Shown: positions 13,288 to 26,570 of the stretch, piece by piece | How the letters are laid out: each line of letters begins with the position of its first letter | How positions within the stretch are numbered: the first letter of the stretch is position 1 | Assembly (NCBI GenBank): GCA_007844125.1 | Contig: CM017558.1 | Span: 25,120,071-25,184,070, forward strand | Length of the DNA stretch: 64,000 bases | Direction: 5' to 3' | Origin: Sinonovacula constricta | Lineage: Eukaryota; Mollusca; Bivalvia; Cardiida; Solecurtidae | Position numbers and translations under genes: made by a program | The notes under the pieces: generated by a model | The model's database searches: none | What the model was told of the DNA's origin: nothing | Seen by the model: the letters and a program-made list of their open reading frames with translations, nothing else

Positions 13288-15703
13288 CTGTATAAATGTA
13301 ACGGACTAATTAGTATACCACAAAGACAGCAGAATCATAGGCTTGAAATTGTGCTATATAATTCTGAAATAAAGAAAATAATTCACGCAGAAATGACCGG
13401 ATTTTCCTCATTTGTGTAAAAGTACCGTGTTAAACGAGTTGTGTAAAATCGCGGTATTTAGGTTTCCAATTTAAGAAAACGGTTAAAGGATAAATACCAA
13501 ACACTGATTTCAAACTTAAAAATGGAGTTATGACTTCAAGCAAGCATTCCGCGACATCATTCTCAACAAAACTCAATTACCCTTCATAAAGCAGGTCAAA
13601 TATGACGTAAATAAAATGAAAACTGTGCTGATTCATTAATGCAGAGAATGCAATACACCATGCTAAAGCTTTAGTACACCTTAGTTGAGGTTTGCTTTCT
13701 AAAACTAATTTTTGCAGATACTTAGAACCAATTACATGTACCGCGACAAGCCTTTTTTACAGGACGACCCGAGAAATTTCCTCACCTGATGTAATTTTTT
13801 AAACGTATTTTTTATTCCAGAACGAAGAATGACATTTAAAAAAGACTACAAGGCTCAATGTAGGTTAGACAGGGGTATTCGATTCCTGCTTACTGAAAAA
13901 CGGATACGTACGCGTGGTGTTGGATTGGAAGAACACAGCTATGCAATATTTAATGCAATGTTCTGGCATTACCTTGTTACTGAGCGTTTCGTTACCAGGT
14001 ATACTTTGTTAATGGGAGATAATTCCCAACAACCTCACCGAGCATACTACATGATGTGGTTTTGATTTTCGTAGAAACAAAGCATGTTTTATCCAACAAT
14101 CATTAAGGGCAGAGTATCGTATTTGAGTTCCATAGATAATGCAATACGTGTAATAGTAGTGAAAATAATAGTGGATGCATGTATCCTGACTATAAAGCTC
14201 AAAAGTACATCCTTCACTGGTTATAACAGTCTTTTTCGATTGTTAACAAAATATCTAAGGGAATCACCGAGGCTATTTTTACCGCTGCTCAATGACACAT
14301 TAAATGGTGGCCTGACATTTTAACTTTACAGATAATCAACAGAATGGCTGACATTAGTGACAGTCCGAGTAAGCTTTATACGGGCAATTTCTTAACAATC
14401 GTCAAGTGACGTTTCCAATACGCTTTGTAAAGACCTTTCGAAATCTTAAAATAGTATTAAAACGATACCTAGCCTTGAAATGTCACAATCTGAAAAAACA
14501 GTTATTATATTAAAACAAATTATTTACTGTTGCCACTTGCTAACATTCAAAAAGTTTAATCGTAATTGTCGTAGTTATTTTTAAAATCAATGAACATGTA
14601 GATCTGACCTTTAATTTTTAAAAGTAAAATAAAAAGCACATTTTTTCATATGGATTTTATATGAATACTTATGAAACAACATTATATGCAGTACATTAGC
14701 TGCAAAATTGCTTCATTCTTAAGATGACTAAGATGATAGGTTTATTGCTGGCGGAGGAAGTTGTACCAATTATTTATCCCTCATTTATATTTGAATGTCC
14801 TCTCCTGTAGCCCCGCTAAGGCACACCGAGGCACCTGCCTCAATGAAAATGTGAGAAGTGACAAAATAAAAAAAATAAAATAAGAAATCAAGCCGAATTT
14901 CGAAAACAAAAAATGATTAATTGATCTTTTTTATATAAAACTGTCAAAATTGATAAAAGCTACACCGATCGACATGGCAATGCTTCTGGTGGTACACATG
15001 TAAGTTATGTAATACTGTGTGGCTGCTCTTGTTTATTGTCATCAGTCATGTTTCCATGGCATTGCTCCATTGATCAGGCAAATTATTCAAGTCCAATTTT
15101 CACTTTTCAATTATGTTTGAAAACGGAAATGAAGCACCGTGTGAACGGTTGTCCGTCATGTAAAGTTAAGCGGAGGATTCAGGTCCTATTTTCTTGAAAT
15201 GGGATCAACAAGTTATGTTAATGAAAATCTCACCAACGCCGGATATATTTTTAGAAATATAATTTGTTTCTTCATATACTCGCACTGTGGGCTCATTTTA
15301 TTAATGTTTTCTGTATTTTTATTGTAAGTTGCATTGTTAACACCAACAAACTGGTTTTCAAATGTGACGTAAGACCTCGCAAAACAGCTGAGAATTTCTT
15401 TAAATGTCTGCTGTTCTATTTATAATTGCCTTCTACAATTTCAAGTACGGCATACACGGTTCTTATTCCATCTGTGATTTTTCGTTACTGGCTGCTACAC
15501 TATTGTCCCATAAAACATTGCAATCCAGAGGCACTATTATGATCAAGAGCGGCTTGTCCGTGTCCCAAGAAAGAGTTTGTTCATACTTTTACTTTGCATT
15601 TTGTTAGGCCGTTGATCAGTCAATTCACGGCATAAACTGGATGAATAAAAGTATTGGATGTTATGGGTTTCGGAATATCTGTACCTAACTCTTGTAACCA
15701 TAC
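13288..15703 (-). other. Gene B intron
   Basis: About 2.4 kb of AT-rich sequence between two EGF exons. I see no exon, repeat or ORF of interest. Confidence 0.5.
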
Positions 15704-15838
15704 CTTCAGTACACATCGGAAGTTGGTATCCTTGGAGACAACGTGTACATCTTCCGGTCACGAAATCACATGTCTCCCCGTCTTGACACTGTCCACATGT
15801 CTCATTACAGTAGAGCCCGTATGTACCGTTACTGCAGT
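15704..15838 (-). CDS. Gene B EGF-like exon, type II
   Basis: A 135-bp phase 1-1 exon with acceptor AG at 15840-15839 and GTATG donor. It encodes one eight-cysteine laminin/MEGF-type EGF module: DCSNGTYG, a CNETCGQCQ cluster, GETCDFVTGRC, then CLQGYQ and a final Cys. The Thr-Gly-Arg-Cys turn and the C-x-x-C pair after it define what I call type II here. It is the first EGF module after the amino-terminal F5/8C domain and is close in sequence to the exon at 9542-9676. Confidence 0.85.
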
Positions 15839-16773
15839 CTTGTATTCAAAATAAAACCATATATTCCTTTATCATTTAAGGCTTTCCTGCTCTCTCTACC
15901 AACCTTGTCTATACCATCAATTAAGCATTTAATATATTTCGCTGTTATAAGAACACAAGTTGAAAACAATCACAAATTAGAATAATTTGGTAAAGCTATA
16001 ATGTCAATTAATTTGTCACTTTTACATGTGTATGTCACTTAAATGTTCTCTTGGTCAACTACAATCGAAGAATTTATATCACCGATATTAAGCAATGGTA
16101 AAAATCAATTAAAAATAACAATGCGTATGTTTAAATATTGTTACACTAAAAATTATGACTTTGATTTATTTTAACTACATGTATTTCAGCTCCATCATTT
16201 CTTCAAGTTTCACCTATCATGCTTAAGGTCAAGGTCGTTTAAACGCTTTTACCGAAACAGACGTAAATGTACCTGTTTCCTCTTAGCCTTTTAATACAAA
16301 ATAAAGTGCGGTTGTTTTGGAACGCCCTCGAAAAAAAGTATCAGAAGAAGAAATTAACTTCAGACCTTTCATATTTATATGCGATGTTACATCCCCACTC
16401 CTTTATAATAGCCTTCGTTAGTCCAATCAGTACTATTCAAATTATTTCCCACACTTTTAGTTCGAAGCTTAAATGTTGGCGACATCCCAGAATGTTGTCA
16501 CGTGCAAAAAGGCTGTTTTTATCTATCCTTACCGAAAGTGACCTTACGAAAATAGAAGATTTTCAATTAATAATGAAGTAAATCATTAGGTATTTCGTGG
16601 ATATAGCACATTTAACAGAAATGTATTTACAGAAGTGTAAATATATACAGTCCAAAGCACTTAACGTTTAATGTGAACAGTAAAGGTAACGCCTAATTAT
16701 CATAAACCACATTGCTCTTGTCAAGTACATTAATAAAATCTCGAGCTCAAATTTACCAGTTGTCATAACTTAC
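15839..16773 (-). other. Gene B intron
   Basis: About 0.9 kb between the first F5/8C domain and the first EGF exon. Nothing recognisable. Confidence 0.5.
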
Positions 16774-16974
16774 CTTTGCTGTAGATATTTACTTCGCACA
16801 CACACAGACCAACATTTCCGTTTAACTGGAGCGTCACAAACTGACCAATCACCGGGTAGCTAAATGTGACGTTATGATATTGTTCTGGTACATTAGGAAG
16901 TGTCGGCTGAGTAGGTGTATTGCCTTGTAAGATGGTGTTCGTTGTACTCACGAAAATAACCATGTTGAAAGGAT
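16774..16974 (-). CDS. Gene B exon 3: F5/8C-like domain, C-terminal half
   Basis: A 201-bp phase 1-1 exon with acceptor AG at 16976-16975 and GTAAG donor at 16773-16769. It gives the closing strands of the jelly roll: an YPVIGQFVTLQL strand then LCVCEVNIYS, matching the usual F5/8C end in which a Leu-x-x-Cys-Glu-Val-x-Val/Ile strand closes the fold. It pairs with the half-domain at 20335-20559 across an intron of about 3.4 kb. The same split occurs in the other two F5/8C domains of this window. Confidence 0.8.
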
Positions 16975-17046
16975 CTGAGTGAAAACAAAATTTATGAGTA
17001 GTTTTTGCATGTTTATTCAACAGCATCACTACATGTAATACTAAGT

Positions 17047-17094
<48 letters not shown>

Positions 17095-17095
17095 T

Positions 17096-17136
<41 letters not shown>

Positions 17137-17212
17137 AACTACTATAACTATTACTACTGCTACAACAACAACAACAACAACTTGTCTACTACTACTATTT
17201 CTACTACTATTT

Positions 17213-17252
<40 letters not shown>

Positions 17253-20200
17253 AACTACTACTACTATTACTACTACTACTGCCACTACAACTACAACAAC
17301 AACATGAACTATAACTACAACTATTTCTACTTTTACTGCTACTAATATAACTACTACTACAGCCATTTCTACTACTGTGATATGAAAGAACAATGACGCC
17401 ATACTGGGAGAAATGGCAATACACACAAACAAATCAGGCAATTATGCCTTCTATCGTCATCAAAGCTGGCCAACATTTGTAAAAGGGTTGAAGTAAATTG
17501 TTTTTATGCTCCATTGATTGTTATTATACTGTTTGGTAGAGTTCAGCTGTAGAGATAATTGCTGTGTGATTCTAGTGAGAATGTCTTTCCAGGGTTTGTT
17601 ATTTTAAGCACCGCATGGATAAATGGTCTTCTATGTGATTTAGTAGTATTTCATTTTCTTCCAGGATGTTCTAGTACATACCAGTATGGTATTTGGTATG
17701 TTTGTATGCAACTATTTGATTGGATGTGGTGAATATATATTCCTTGGGTATTTTAAAGTAAATTTGGAGTACATTAGAACTGTTCTAATGAGAGAAAGAA
17801 ATTAACTACTGGCAGATTACTGTAATATGTGGTATGTTCGGTTTTATCAATATTTATTCTTACATAGTTCAAATCGCGGTCATGAATTGATCATTGTCAT
17901 TTGATTTTAATGTCGAATTAGTTCAATGCTAATTATCCATTGCTCATTCTAAATGTTTGAGTTGCATTTGTAAATGCCGATTATGATTTAGTGCACCTGC
18001 ATTTTCTGTTCACATCCTCACCTTTATTGCACAGTTACATTGTCTCTTTAAGAATTCATCTGTAGCAGTTGTCTGCCATAACATCACAATAAGTTAGTGA
18101 CAGTGCCTTATACTTGTGAGTGAGAAAGAGAAATGTGTATTTTGTAATTGTTGTAAGTGAAAATATATTTGCAATCTTTTGATAATGTATTAAACACTTT
18201 TCAATGAAGTTTTTCATATTTAAACAACATGTGTATATTTCATATGTTTATTATATGAGTCGGCCATTAGACTGTACTTCCATAATCTAATACAGATATT
18301 AATTATTATTATATCAAATTGTAATTTAATGTATTTACAATTTGTATTTCAGGTCACAAGCAATGTTTAACCATTTATTCTAACACAATAAACAATTTAA
18401 AGTGAATAAACGAACCCTACTGGTTGTTCTTTCTTCACCAATAAAATAAGAGAAGACACCTCAAAAGTAACACATTCAACAAATTAAAATTATAAAAGAA
18501 ATTTGGTGTAAGTAGATAATATTTCCAGTTCTAAAAATAGCCCCCAGCTAATGGACAATGGTAAGATTTTAGTCGAAGATTGTGCTCATTGGATCTTTTC
18601 ACATCAGCATTAGAGCCCCTTCTGTAAACTAAACCTCTTAAGGTTGTAGAACGATTCGTTGTTCTCGGCCGAATAAAGAGGTCAGTCAAACAAGGAATCT
18701 TTTACCCACAAAATATGATATTTTTCATAATAATAAAAACAGCTTTTAATACCACATTATAAAAAACTTCCAGATTATTGATACGTTGATTTAAGTTCAT
18801 CTTTTACAATCAGTTGTTTCTCAAATTAGTAATTTAGTCTTTTAGTTCGTTACATTCAAGTTTAGCGTTGACGTTTGTGAATAAACAATATATTTATATG
18901 AAACAGCTTATAACTAATTATAATAAGTCAAACTATTTATGCAAATTATAATTCACTTTTTTACATATGTTGTTTGACTTAGCTTATCGGATAGTTTACG
19001 GCGTATGATTTGATATTCACTTGGACAGACCTCGCAACAGTTTTGCGTTAAAGTGAATATGCTATATGCCGCAGAATTAATTCAGAATTTCGATGTAACC
19101 TGAATGCAACGATCATGACTCACGCGTGGACACGTTTTAAAACATCACTCTTTTTTAATACTGCATATTCAGAGAGAAAAGTTACGAAGTTTGTGTGGAG
19201 TATGCAATAAGTAGTTAAATATATATTGCTGCAGAGCTACATATAACCCCCTGCCACTGTCAGTTTGAGTGCATTGTACCGTAACCCTACCTTGCCGGTT
19301 GTATTTACACCTCTTATTCATGGTAGATAGTCGCTGTTAGTGTAAACATTTCAGAGACCCGTCGTTCACTCTTTTTGCTTATAAAATCACATGATTCATT
19401 TTTACATTTTCGCATACTTTATCTAATAAATGTTATTAATTTCATTTTTTTATATTTTATTTTATGTCGTAATGCCAAGGCATTTTAACCCATTTTGATC
19501 TTATTTCATAAAATACATACATTGTATATGCATGTGGCAGGCTGACGCGTTGACAATAGTTAAAATGAATAATAGAACAATATATTTTCTATACCTAGTA
19601 TAATCCATATACATAGCAACAAGGGATTATCAAATTCTAATTGTGTTAGATAGCGCAACGTTTCTTTATATACAAAACAGGGAATTCATCCGTGCAAATA
19701 CCAACATAGTTCGTGCAAAGTAATCTATGAATAATTATTTAATGTATGTATTACATATTTTCATTGTAATATGTAATGGGGTAATGATTTACGTGCAAAA
19801 AAATATATCCAGGTATTTAAATATCACAATTTACTAGAGACAGGAACACATACATTTTTAAGTTAAATCACCTAGTCACTGGAATATGCTCTCTTAGTAC
19901 TTTTATTAAAGTTCAGACATAATTATAACACTCTCAAAACAGGTACATGTACTTACATGCTCGACAATATTTACTCAATTTAAATGTTCGGTAAAATGCC
20001 CTTTTCAAGAGCCCAGCCATTGCCCATTTGAAAACGGTCATAAGACGTGAAATCAGCAGACATTTCCACTGGAACTCGACATTAGTCGGATAAAATGAAT
20101 AACCGACTGTACAGCTTTATAAGATATATTTGTTATGCCTTTTCTTTTGCCAGGTTTAAATGTATCCTCTGCGTTGTTATTTTCAGCGTTTTCCCTTTTT

Positions 20201-20334
20201 TATATTTAATTTCGTTCGTTTTAATGATCTTTTCATTTGTTATCTTTAAATACGAAATATTATTATCTTTACAAAATTAGGTCACTGTTCTTACACATTT
20301 TTTTTTGTAAATATTAAAAATTGAATATAATTAC
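16975..20334 (-). other. Gene B intron with CTA microsatellite
   Basis: Intron splitting the first F5/8C domain. It begins close to the CTA-type trinucleotide array (17047-17360). The remainder, about 17.4-20.3 kb, shows no exon or repeat that I recognise. Confidence 0.5.
17047..17360 (+). repeat. (CTA)n trinucleotide microsatellite
   Basis: About 310 bp of CTA units with interruptions (TTA, CAA, TTT). Produces false poly-Leu, poly-Thr and poly-Val ORFs. Confidence 0.95.
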
Positions 20335-20559
20335 CATTATAATCCGTCCTGCCGATTACCTCGACTGTTTTTACCCTGTACAGTCTGCCGAGGTCTATCT
20401 TGATCCACGGATTGTCCTGTATCTTAGTGGATGCGCAACATCTGCATGAGCTAGAGTCCCTTCTCGTGCTGCCGTCTACGGCGAAGGAAAGAGCGAACCT
20501 GTCGGTTTCTGGGTGTTGGGAACTGCCGGTAACAGTCTTCTTAAGTGACCGGAGAATTC
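20335..20559 (-). CDS. Gene B exon 2: F5/8C-like domain, N-terminal half
   Basis: A 225-bp phase 1-1 exon between an AG acceptor (20561-20560) and a GTAA donor (20334-20331). It encodes the first half of a coagulation-factor 5/8 C / F-type-lectin-like jelly roll: an AVDGST strand, a CRCCAST cysteine cluster, PWIKIDLGRLYRV and GRTDY. The PWW-x-DLG pattern followed by a GR/NR-x-D loop is typical of galactose- or fucose-binding members. It contains no ATG, so a start-codon ORF search misses it. Binding specificity cannot be told from sequence. Confidence 0.8.
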
Positions 20560-20984
20560 CTACAATATGTATATAAAATACAGCATAGTACTGTCGGTAT
20601 TGTTACTTATGCCATTATATAATAGATATTACTATACTGTCGAAAACAATGAAGAAAAGGGTAACGATATAGGTAAAATTGATTGTATGATGTATGATCA
20701 CTGGGAGGATGACAATACTAATGGCGAATTCCTGCTATTGTTATGGTGCCGTTTATGTAATGTTGATGCTGACATTAATGGAAATCAATTTATAGTTTTA
20801 ATGCACAAATCAGAGAAAAAGCAGTTTGTAATGATTGAAAAAATTATCGTGATGTTTGATGATGTTTGTATTACTGGTGCTGCTGAAGATAAAACATAAA
20901 GGTCAACATCGTCATGATAACGAATTGGTTAATTATCAGAAAAACAAACACAACAAATATATAAATAGTACCGCCATGCCTTAC

Positions 20985-21063
20985 CTGGCCCGGGCAGCTC
21001 GTATGATTGTCCAGATCCCAGAAGACACATAAACAACATGGATATAGTAACCATGCAACACAT
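20985..21063 (-). CDS. Gene B exon 1: signal peptide
   Basis: The ATG at 21063-21061 opens a hydrophobic leader beginning MCCMVTISML and reaching a Gly-Ser-Gly-Gln stretch, a plausible signal-peptidase region. It ends after 26 codons plus one base at a GTAAG donor (20984-20980). The phase-1 end joins exactly to the phase of the next downstream exon, which begins inside a Gly codon. A longer overlapping frame here opens only with GTG and does not join in phase, so I chose this ATG. Targets the product to the secretory pathway. Confidence 0.7.
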
Positions 21064-21679
21064 TTTAACACGCTAAATATATTTTCCTTTAAAAGTTAAA
21101 TTAAAAAAGACAGTGCTGATGAGCGTGCTAAATTCATATTATTTTTATTCTTCTTCAAAGCCATGACTTTTAAACAGTCAGCCTTATTAACGTATGAAAC
21201 GTTTAAATGTTTTCGATATGCTTTCAAATGGAGAAACAGTTAAAAAGTTTACTTCAAGCAGGACGTTTAATGGCTAACAAGGAAGACATCCTCTTAAACC
21301 AACTATTTGTGTTTAAATAGCATATAGAATATATTTTCTTTCCTTTGTACTCTCTTTGTATACTTAAATGGAAAATTACAAAAGCAGGTCGATATATTAT
21401 CCAATTGCGTCTGACATTTTTCACTGTTCAAAGTCAACCACATCACATTTGACTAAAGATTTTGTCTGTTTTACTGAAATACTGTTTCGAAATTGATAAA
21501 TTGTATTAAGCTGGACGATGATTGTAACTTTTTCAATCAAACACTGTTAAAATCATTTAATCTCCAGAAGATTGAGGGTAAATATAGACAAAAATCTGAT
21601 ATCATTCTTATATCAGCAGTATTTTAAAGGTCTTTATGTTTGTAAACGTCTCTTCATGCACTTTATGCACTTTTTTGAA

Positions 21680-21700
21680 CCCCCCCCCCCCCCCCCCCCC
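21680..21700 (+). repeat. Homopolymer run of 21 C followed by 8 A
   Basis: Uninterrupted cytosines in AT-rich intergenic DNA; on the minus strand a G-run. Length may be affected by sequencing error. Confidence 0.9.
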
Positions 21701-22789
21701 AAAAAAAACAACCTGTTTATACTCTATGTTTATATCATTTAGTATTGAGACTGATGTAGGATTCAATATAAGCGTCAAAAGCAAAGCCTTGATGTAAGAC
21801 ATGTCCATGCAATCTGATTATGATGTCAGAGTGTGAAGGCATGATTAAACATAGGTGCCCAAATAAAAATTGATTATTTATACGTGAATTTATAACATTT
21901 ACCTATTTTTTAACACATCTTTATTTAAACTTTTAAAAGTAGATCACCTAAATCTAGCAGGGATTGTAGAAAAATATCACACGTTTTAGGTGTTGAATGA
22001 TTTACGTTACAGGCTTCGAGTTAGCGATATTGTGTTCTATAAAAGCAGAGTACGCTCTACATTATACAAACATTAATAAAACAAACACCAAGCCGTTGAA
22101 AGAAATATAAACATATAAATGGTAGAATGTTTATAACCAAAGTTCGCTTAGTTCATGCAACATTAATAACGACTCGGAATTCTTTAAACAGGCATTGGCG
22201 TTTTTCAACAGGTAAATAAATATACTTTGACATTAAAGACAAATAATGTAATGGATTTAGTGTTCTACAGCTTATCAGAAAGTCCCAGGTTCGAATCCAT
22301 CCTTCGATATATGTTTTAATTGTATTATGCATTTGCTCTCTTCAAAATTTTATTTTATAAAATGGTTTATATTAACTTGTAAAAATGTTTGTTCTTTGTA
22401 AATGTATCAGTCTGAATTATATCGTAACGTGTATTTTAATAAACTTATTTAAATTTCATTTATATATTGTTATGTTCTTTCTTCATATCCATTTAAAAAA
22501 TGTTGTGAGCTGCAATATTAACATCCTTTTGACGTGGAGGATAATAACAACATTAAGGTCAAATACTTTAAATGTTAATCCCTATTTTTATGTAGAACAT
22601 ATCCAGTGTCCTAAGTCACGATATGACACGTTTCTTTACATAACGGACTTCACAGATAACAGGGTCAGATCACATATCACTTAAAAAAGACACGTTTCTG
22701 TTTTTACATAATTAAAGTCACATGGTTTATTATTCAGACAGCAAAATTCCACTTTGGAGCTTTAATAACTCTAAGTAAAGAATTAAGCG

Positions 22790-22960
<171 letters not shown>

Positions 22961-23044
22961 TAGCAAACAATTATCGTTTGCCTTAGCCTGGTAATGCTTG
23001 AGATACCACCATTATTCAACTGATTTTTCCTTATACCATTTCCT

Positions 23045-23170
23045 GACATCCGTTGCGTCAGTGGTTCAATAGCGGCACTTTTTTCCCGTGTTTTTGTGTA
23101 CGCAGGGCGGGTCGCATGTATAGCTGATCATCGCCACAATGACTATAAGTGTGTGGCTGCAAAATACATC
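23045..23170 (+). repeat. SINE-like dispersed repeat, copy 4 (3' half)
   Basis: Starts at the GCGTCAGTGGTTC point of the consensus order and ends ATGACTATAAGTGTGTGGCT before an A-rich tail. The 5' half is missing; the CA microsatellite lies just before it. Confidence 0.45.
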
Positions 23171-23554
23171 AAAAAATTATGTTTAAATCCTATCCAAAAA
23201 GCAGATGGGAAAACATTACCACTTAAACTTACGACATTTATTTTATCCTAGTATTGAATAGAGCAACAAAAGAATACCCGTATACGGAAGAAAAGTTAAG
23301 TTGAGATCATAAGAGATAGCATAATTTACAAAATTGTTATAAGATCCACATATTGCTCACCTGAGTACCGTAGACATGTAGTTATAATAAACAAAGACAT
23401 CAGCAATTTTAAACAAACTAGAATAATTTTTATACAATAACATAAGCAATATTTAGACAATCAGAGTAAATGTTTAACTACATAACATATGTTGTAGACA
23501 TATCGCAATGCTTTCAACAATCTTATTTAACAACTTTTCTTAAAAGTCTGAAAA

Positions 23555-23790
23555 CTCGAGGAATATCTATATCAAATATCAAAGCTCTAGCTCTTCGTTC
23601 CCCGATGCCTGCTGAAGCTTCTAAGAACGTTTAGCTGATTTGGCTTAGTAGTTTCATAGGAGATTCTATGTTTAGGAGAAGTTTTAAACTGTTAACGGGC
23701 GCGGGACGCCGGACGCCGGACGCCGGACGCCGAAGGTAGACGATCACAATAGCTTACCTTGAGCATATGCTCAGGTAAGCTAAGAAGCCA
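23555..23790 (+). repeat. Dispersed repeat end with GACGCCG tandem and terminal palindrome
   Basis: Contains AAAGCTCTAGCTCTTCGTTC, four GACGCCG units (about 23705-23732) and a terminal near-perfect palindrome centred on GAGCATATGCTC (23750-23782). I recall similar tails in mollusc repeats; this appears to be one end of such an element. The other end is not certain; a TTGCTCACCTGAG string at about 23352 could be its partner. Confidence 0.5.
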
Positions 23791-26439
23791 CCGAATCATC
23801 CAGTACCGAATTACCTTATTAGTATGACACAATGTAGGAAATTAATAAGCTTGTATCATGCTATTAAAAGTTGAACAGCAATAGAATAAACATCCAAATA
23901 ATATTAAAAAAACATCACTATTGTCAAAGACAATCGTTTGTTACAAGGACGGAAAATAATTCGACTTTAACAATGAGCAGCATGTATTACACTATCAGCG
24001 TTCATATGATTTTTTTTCTTGTGTAATGATTTATTTAACATTTATACTGTTGGAACATTTCAATCTTAACTCTGTCTGGTACAAGCCGAAGTTGTGACTG
24101 ATATACTTGCATATGAACATATCTTACGCAAAGGTCTGGTTTAACAGTCTGCAGAATATAACTTTTGGTAAAAGCAACTAAAAACATTATATAATTTCTT
24201 GCTAAACTTGTATGTCGCCATTTTGATAGAAAGGGTAATACAAAGTAATTATGAAACACACATGCACAGACCCCACCATCAATATCACTTTTGAATACGC
24301 ATTATAATTTTATACAATTTGTAACCAACAGATCCAAGATCTTGTACAAATACGAATTGGTTGTTTTTGTGAGTACACATTTGAGCTCTGCGAATGTTTT
24401 TGAGTGCTTATTTTAAGAGACTCACTTTACACTCGAATATTATATTTATCAAAAGCGTACACTCTTTTCGTTCAAAAAAATGCCGTGGGTTTAGTTAAAA
24501 ACAAAATTACATTTAAATTAATATCTACAAGTATATGACACTGTATACGTATGTGATTGTAATAAAGTTTTCCAAAAATCTGTATAATTGTTTAAAATGT
24601 AAAGGTACAGTATTGACAATTAATGAACACTGTTTCAATTTTTATGCATTATCATAGATTTGATGCAAAGCCGAATACTTATCTATCTAGAGAGGAGACT
24701 GAGTCAAGTAATGGTTTATACTATTAAAATGTGTTGGGAAATTATCGTTCAACTTTTTTTAATTGTTTGTTTTGTTTGTACGTTACCAACTTGATTGTAC
24801 TGTGTATAATAGTTCCCACAATGGGTCTTTTATGCTTAAGGTGGTGAATGGAGGCAACAGATATTGATCAGTGTAGGTCGACTTTCCTTAAATTATACAT
24901 GCTGACCTACTTCCTTAACATGTATGCATGTGTCAAAAATCGTTTCTTTCCACTTATTCACTTTATGTGGTAAACGGCATGTCCTCATAAAATGAATGTC
25001 AATATTTAGCGAGTTCTTGTATGATATAGTGATGCAGTTTGCTGTATCTAAGGCCTCCGCAGAATTCCTAACAATTTACATATAAGTATATGGGAAGGTA
25101 TGATATTGTAGTCAGAGTGGTGTCGTGTATTAATCTGCTTCTAATAACCATAAATGCTTTCGCCCCAGAAGGCTGAAGACACATAATAAAAACTGTTTTT
25201 TTCCTAGTGTAACTTTCTTTTGCCTTTTGACCACAACTATTTAGAACGGACGATGCATTCCAACTAGTGAATCTACGCTGACCCTTGTTTGTTTGAGCTT
25301 TGAAACAATTTTCGCAAATCGAAACTACTTTAACTCATTAAAGAGAACATTACGATTTCCCGTTCACGCCCTCTTTTCCAACAATTCAGATTCTTTATGC
25401 CGATGTCATTAAGAAACCAAAGGTGAGTCATTATTCGTAATCCGCTTCATTCGGTGCAAAGAATAAACGGATATCATAGGACTGAACATCGTTGTGTTAA
25501 ACAGATTTAATTCAAAAGAAATAAACGAAGTTTTTAATAGATAACCAACTAGATAACCAACTACACACTTAAACCTCTTCACTGATGCAAATATGATTGT
25601 TCGGCATTTAAAATAAACACATTAGTAACTTGTTTGCCTAAATCAAGAAGTTTTATTGCTGACAAGAAATACATAACCTTATTTAATAGCTATATCCAAA
25701 GATTTTACGTAGCTGGAGCAGTACTCTGATTATTTTTTTTTGACAAACTACTACATGTATATAATCATTTAATAACAATTACATGTTTCAGAATGCTGTT
25801 CTAATTTGTAAACTTGTGATACTAGTTCTTACATACATTGTCTACACTTTTTAACTTAAATTTTCTTTGATTGCGTCTCCGCCAATTATATTGCTTTGTG
25901 CAATTAATATTACAATTAATCTCGGAAATGTGTCGAAGTCATTAAAAATTGTAGTCATTCAACAGAGTAGACAGTAAATAGAGTAACTGTTTCAGACGTT
26001 GATCACATTGTAAGCGAAAGAACTTGGCAGTTTAACAATGCTAAATATGACGCAGGAACATTCATATCTATCTTTTTTGTGTGTTTCAATATAGGAACGT
26101 TCTAAATAAAACTACAAATAATTGATAAAATCCCTGTGGGTTGTTCTTTTATAATGTACACTTAACCTGCGATGAGGATGTTAACAATAGGACAAGCGAA
26201 ATGGGAAGAAAATGCTCAGTTGAATACTTAATTAAAATACTTAAAGGCAGCTGAGGTTTTGTTTATGTTCAATATCGGAAATAAAAACATCTTTTATGAG
26301 ATGGTTTGCTCAGTGAAACGTGAAAAAGCCAATGTTATGAATGAAGATTTTACATCCGTAAGCATATTTTTTAAAAGAAACAATCAATTTGTTTGGTTTT
26401 GAAATGCATTACAGCAACCATTATAGCAACGTCCACCTT

Positions 26440-26570
26440 TTAGGTGGAGGAAAATCCCAGTCTGGGTAGAACCACCGGCGCACCGCAAGTCAGCTGGAAG
26501 ACCTGCCCACATAAATTCCTTCGCCCGGAATGGGACTCGAACCTACGCGGTGTGAGGCTGAGTAGTCAGA
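26440..26570 (-). repeat. SINE-like dispersed repeat, copy 5
   Basis: Best-preserved copy. On the minus strand: CGCGTAGGTTCGAGTCCCAT (B-box), GGGCAGGTCTTCCAGCTGAC, CGGTGGTTCTACCCAGACTG, ending TTTTCCTCCACC. Confidence 0.65.

Noticed and set aside
17005..17441. Poly-Leu, poly-Thr, poly-Ser and poly-Val ORFs
   Set aside because: Read-through of the CTA microsatellite in several frames; no gene-like sequence.
20871..21071. Alternative 66-codon frame over the gene B signal-peptide exon
   Set aside because: Opens with GTG and does not match the phase of the next exon; the overlapping ATG frame from 21063 does.
22260..22310. tRNA-like B-box (GGTTCGAATCC)
   Set aside because: No matching A-box or cloverleaf could be drawn; at most a SINE fragment.
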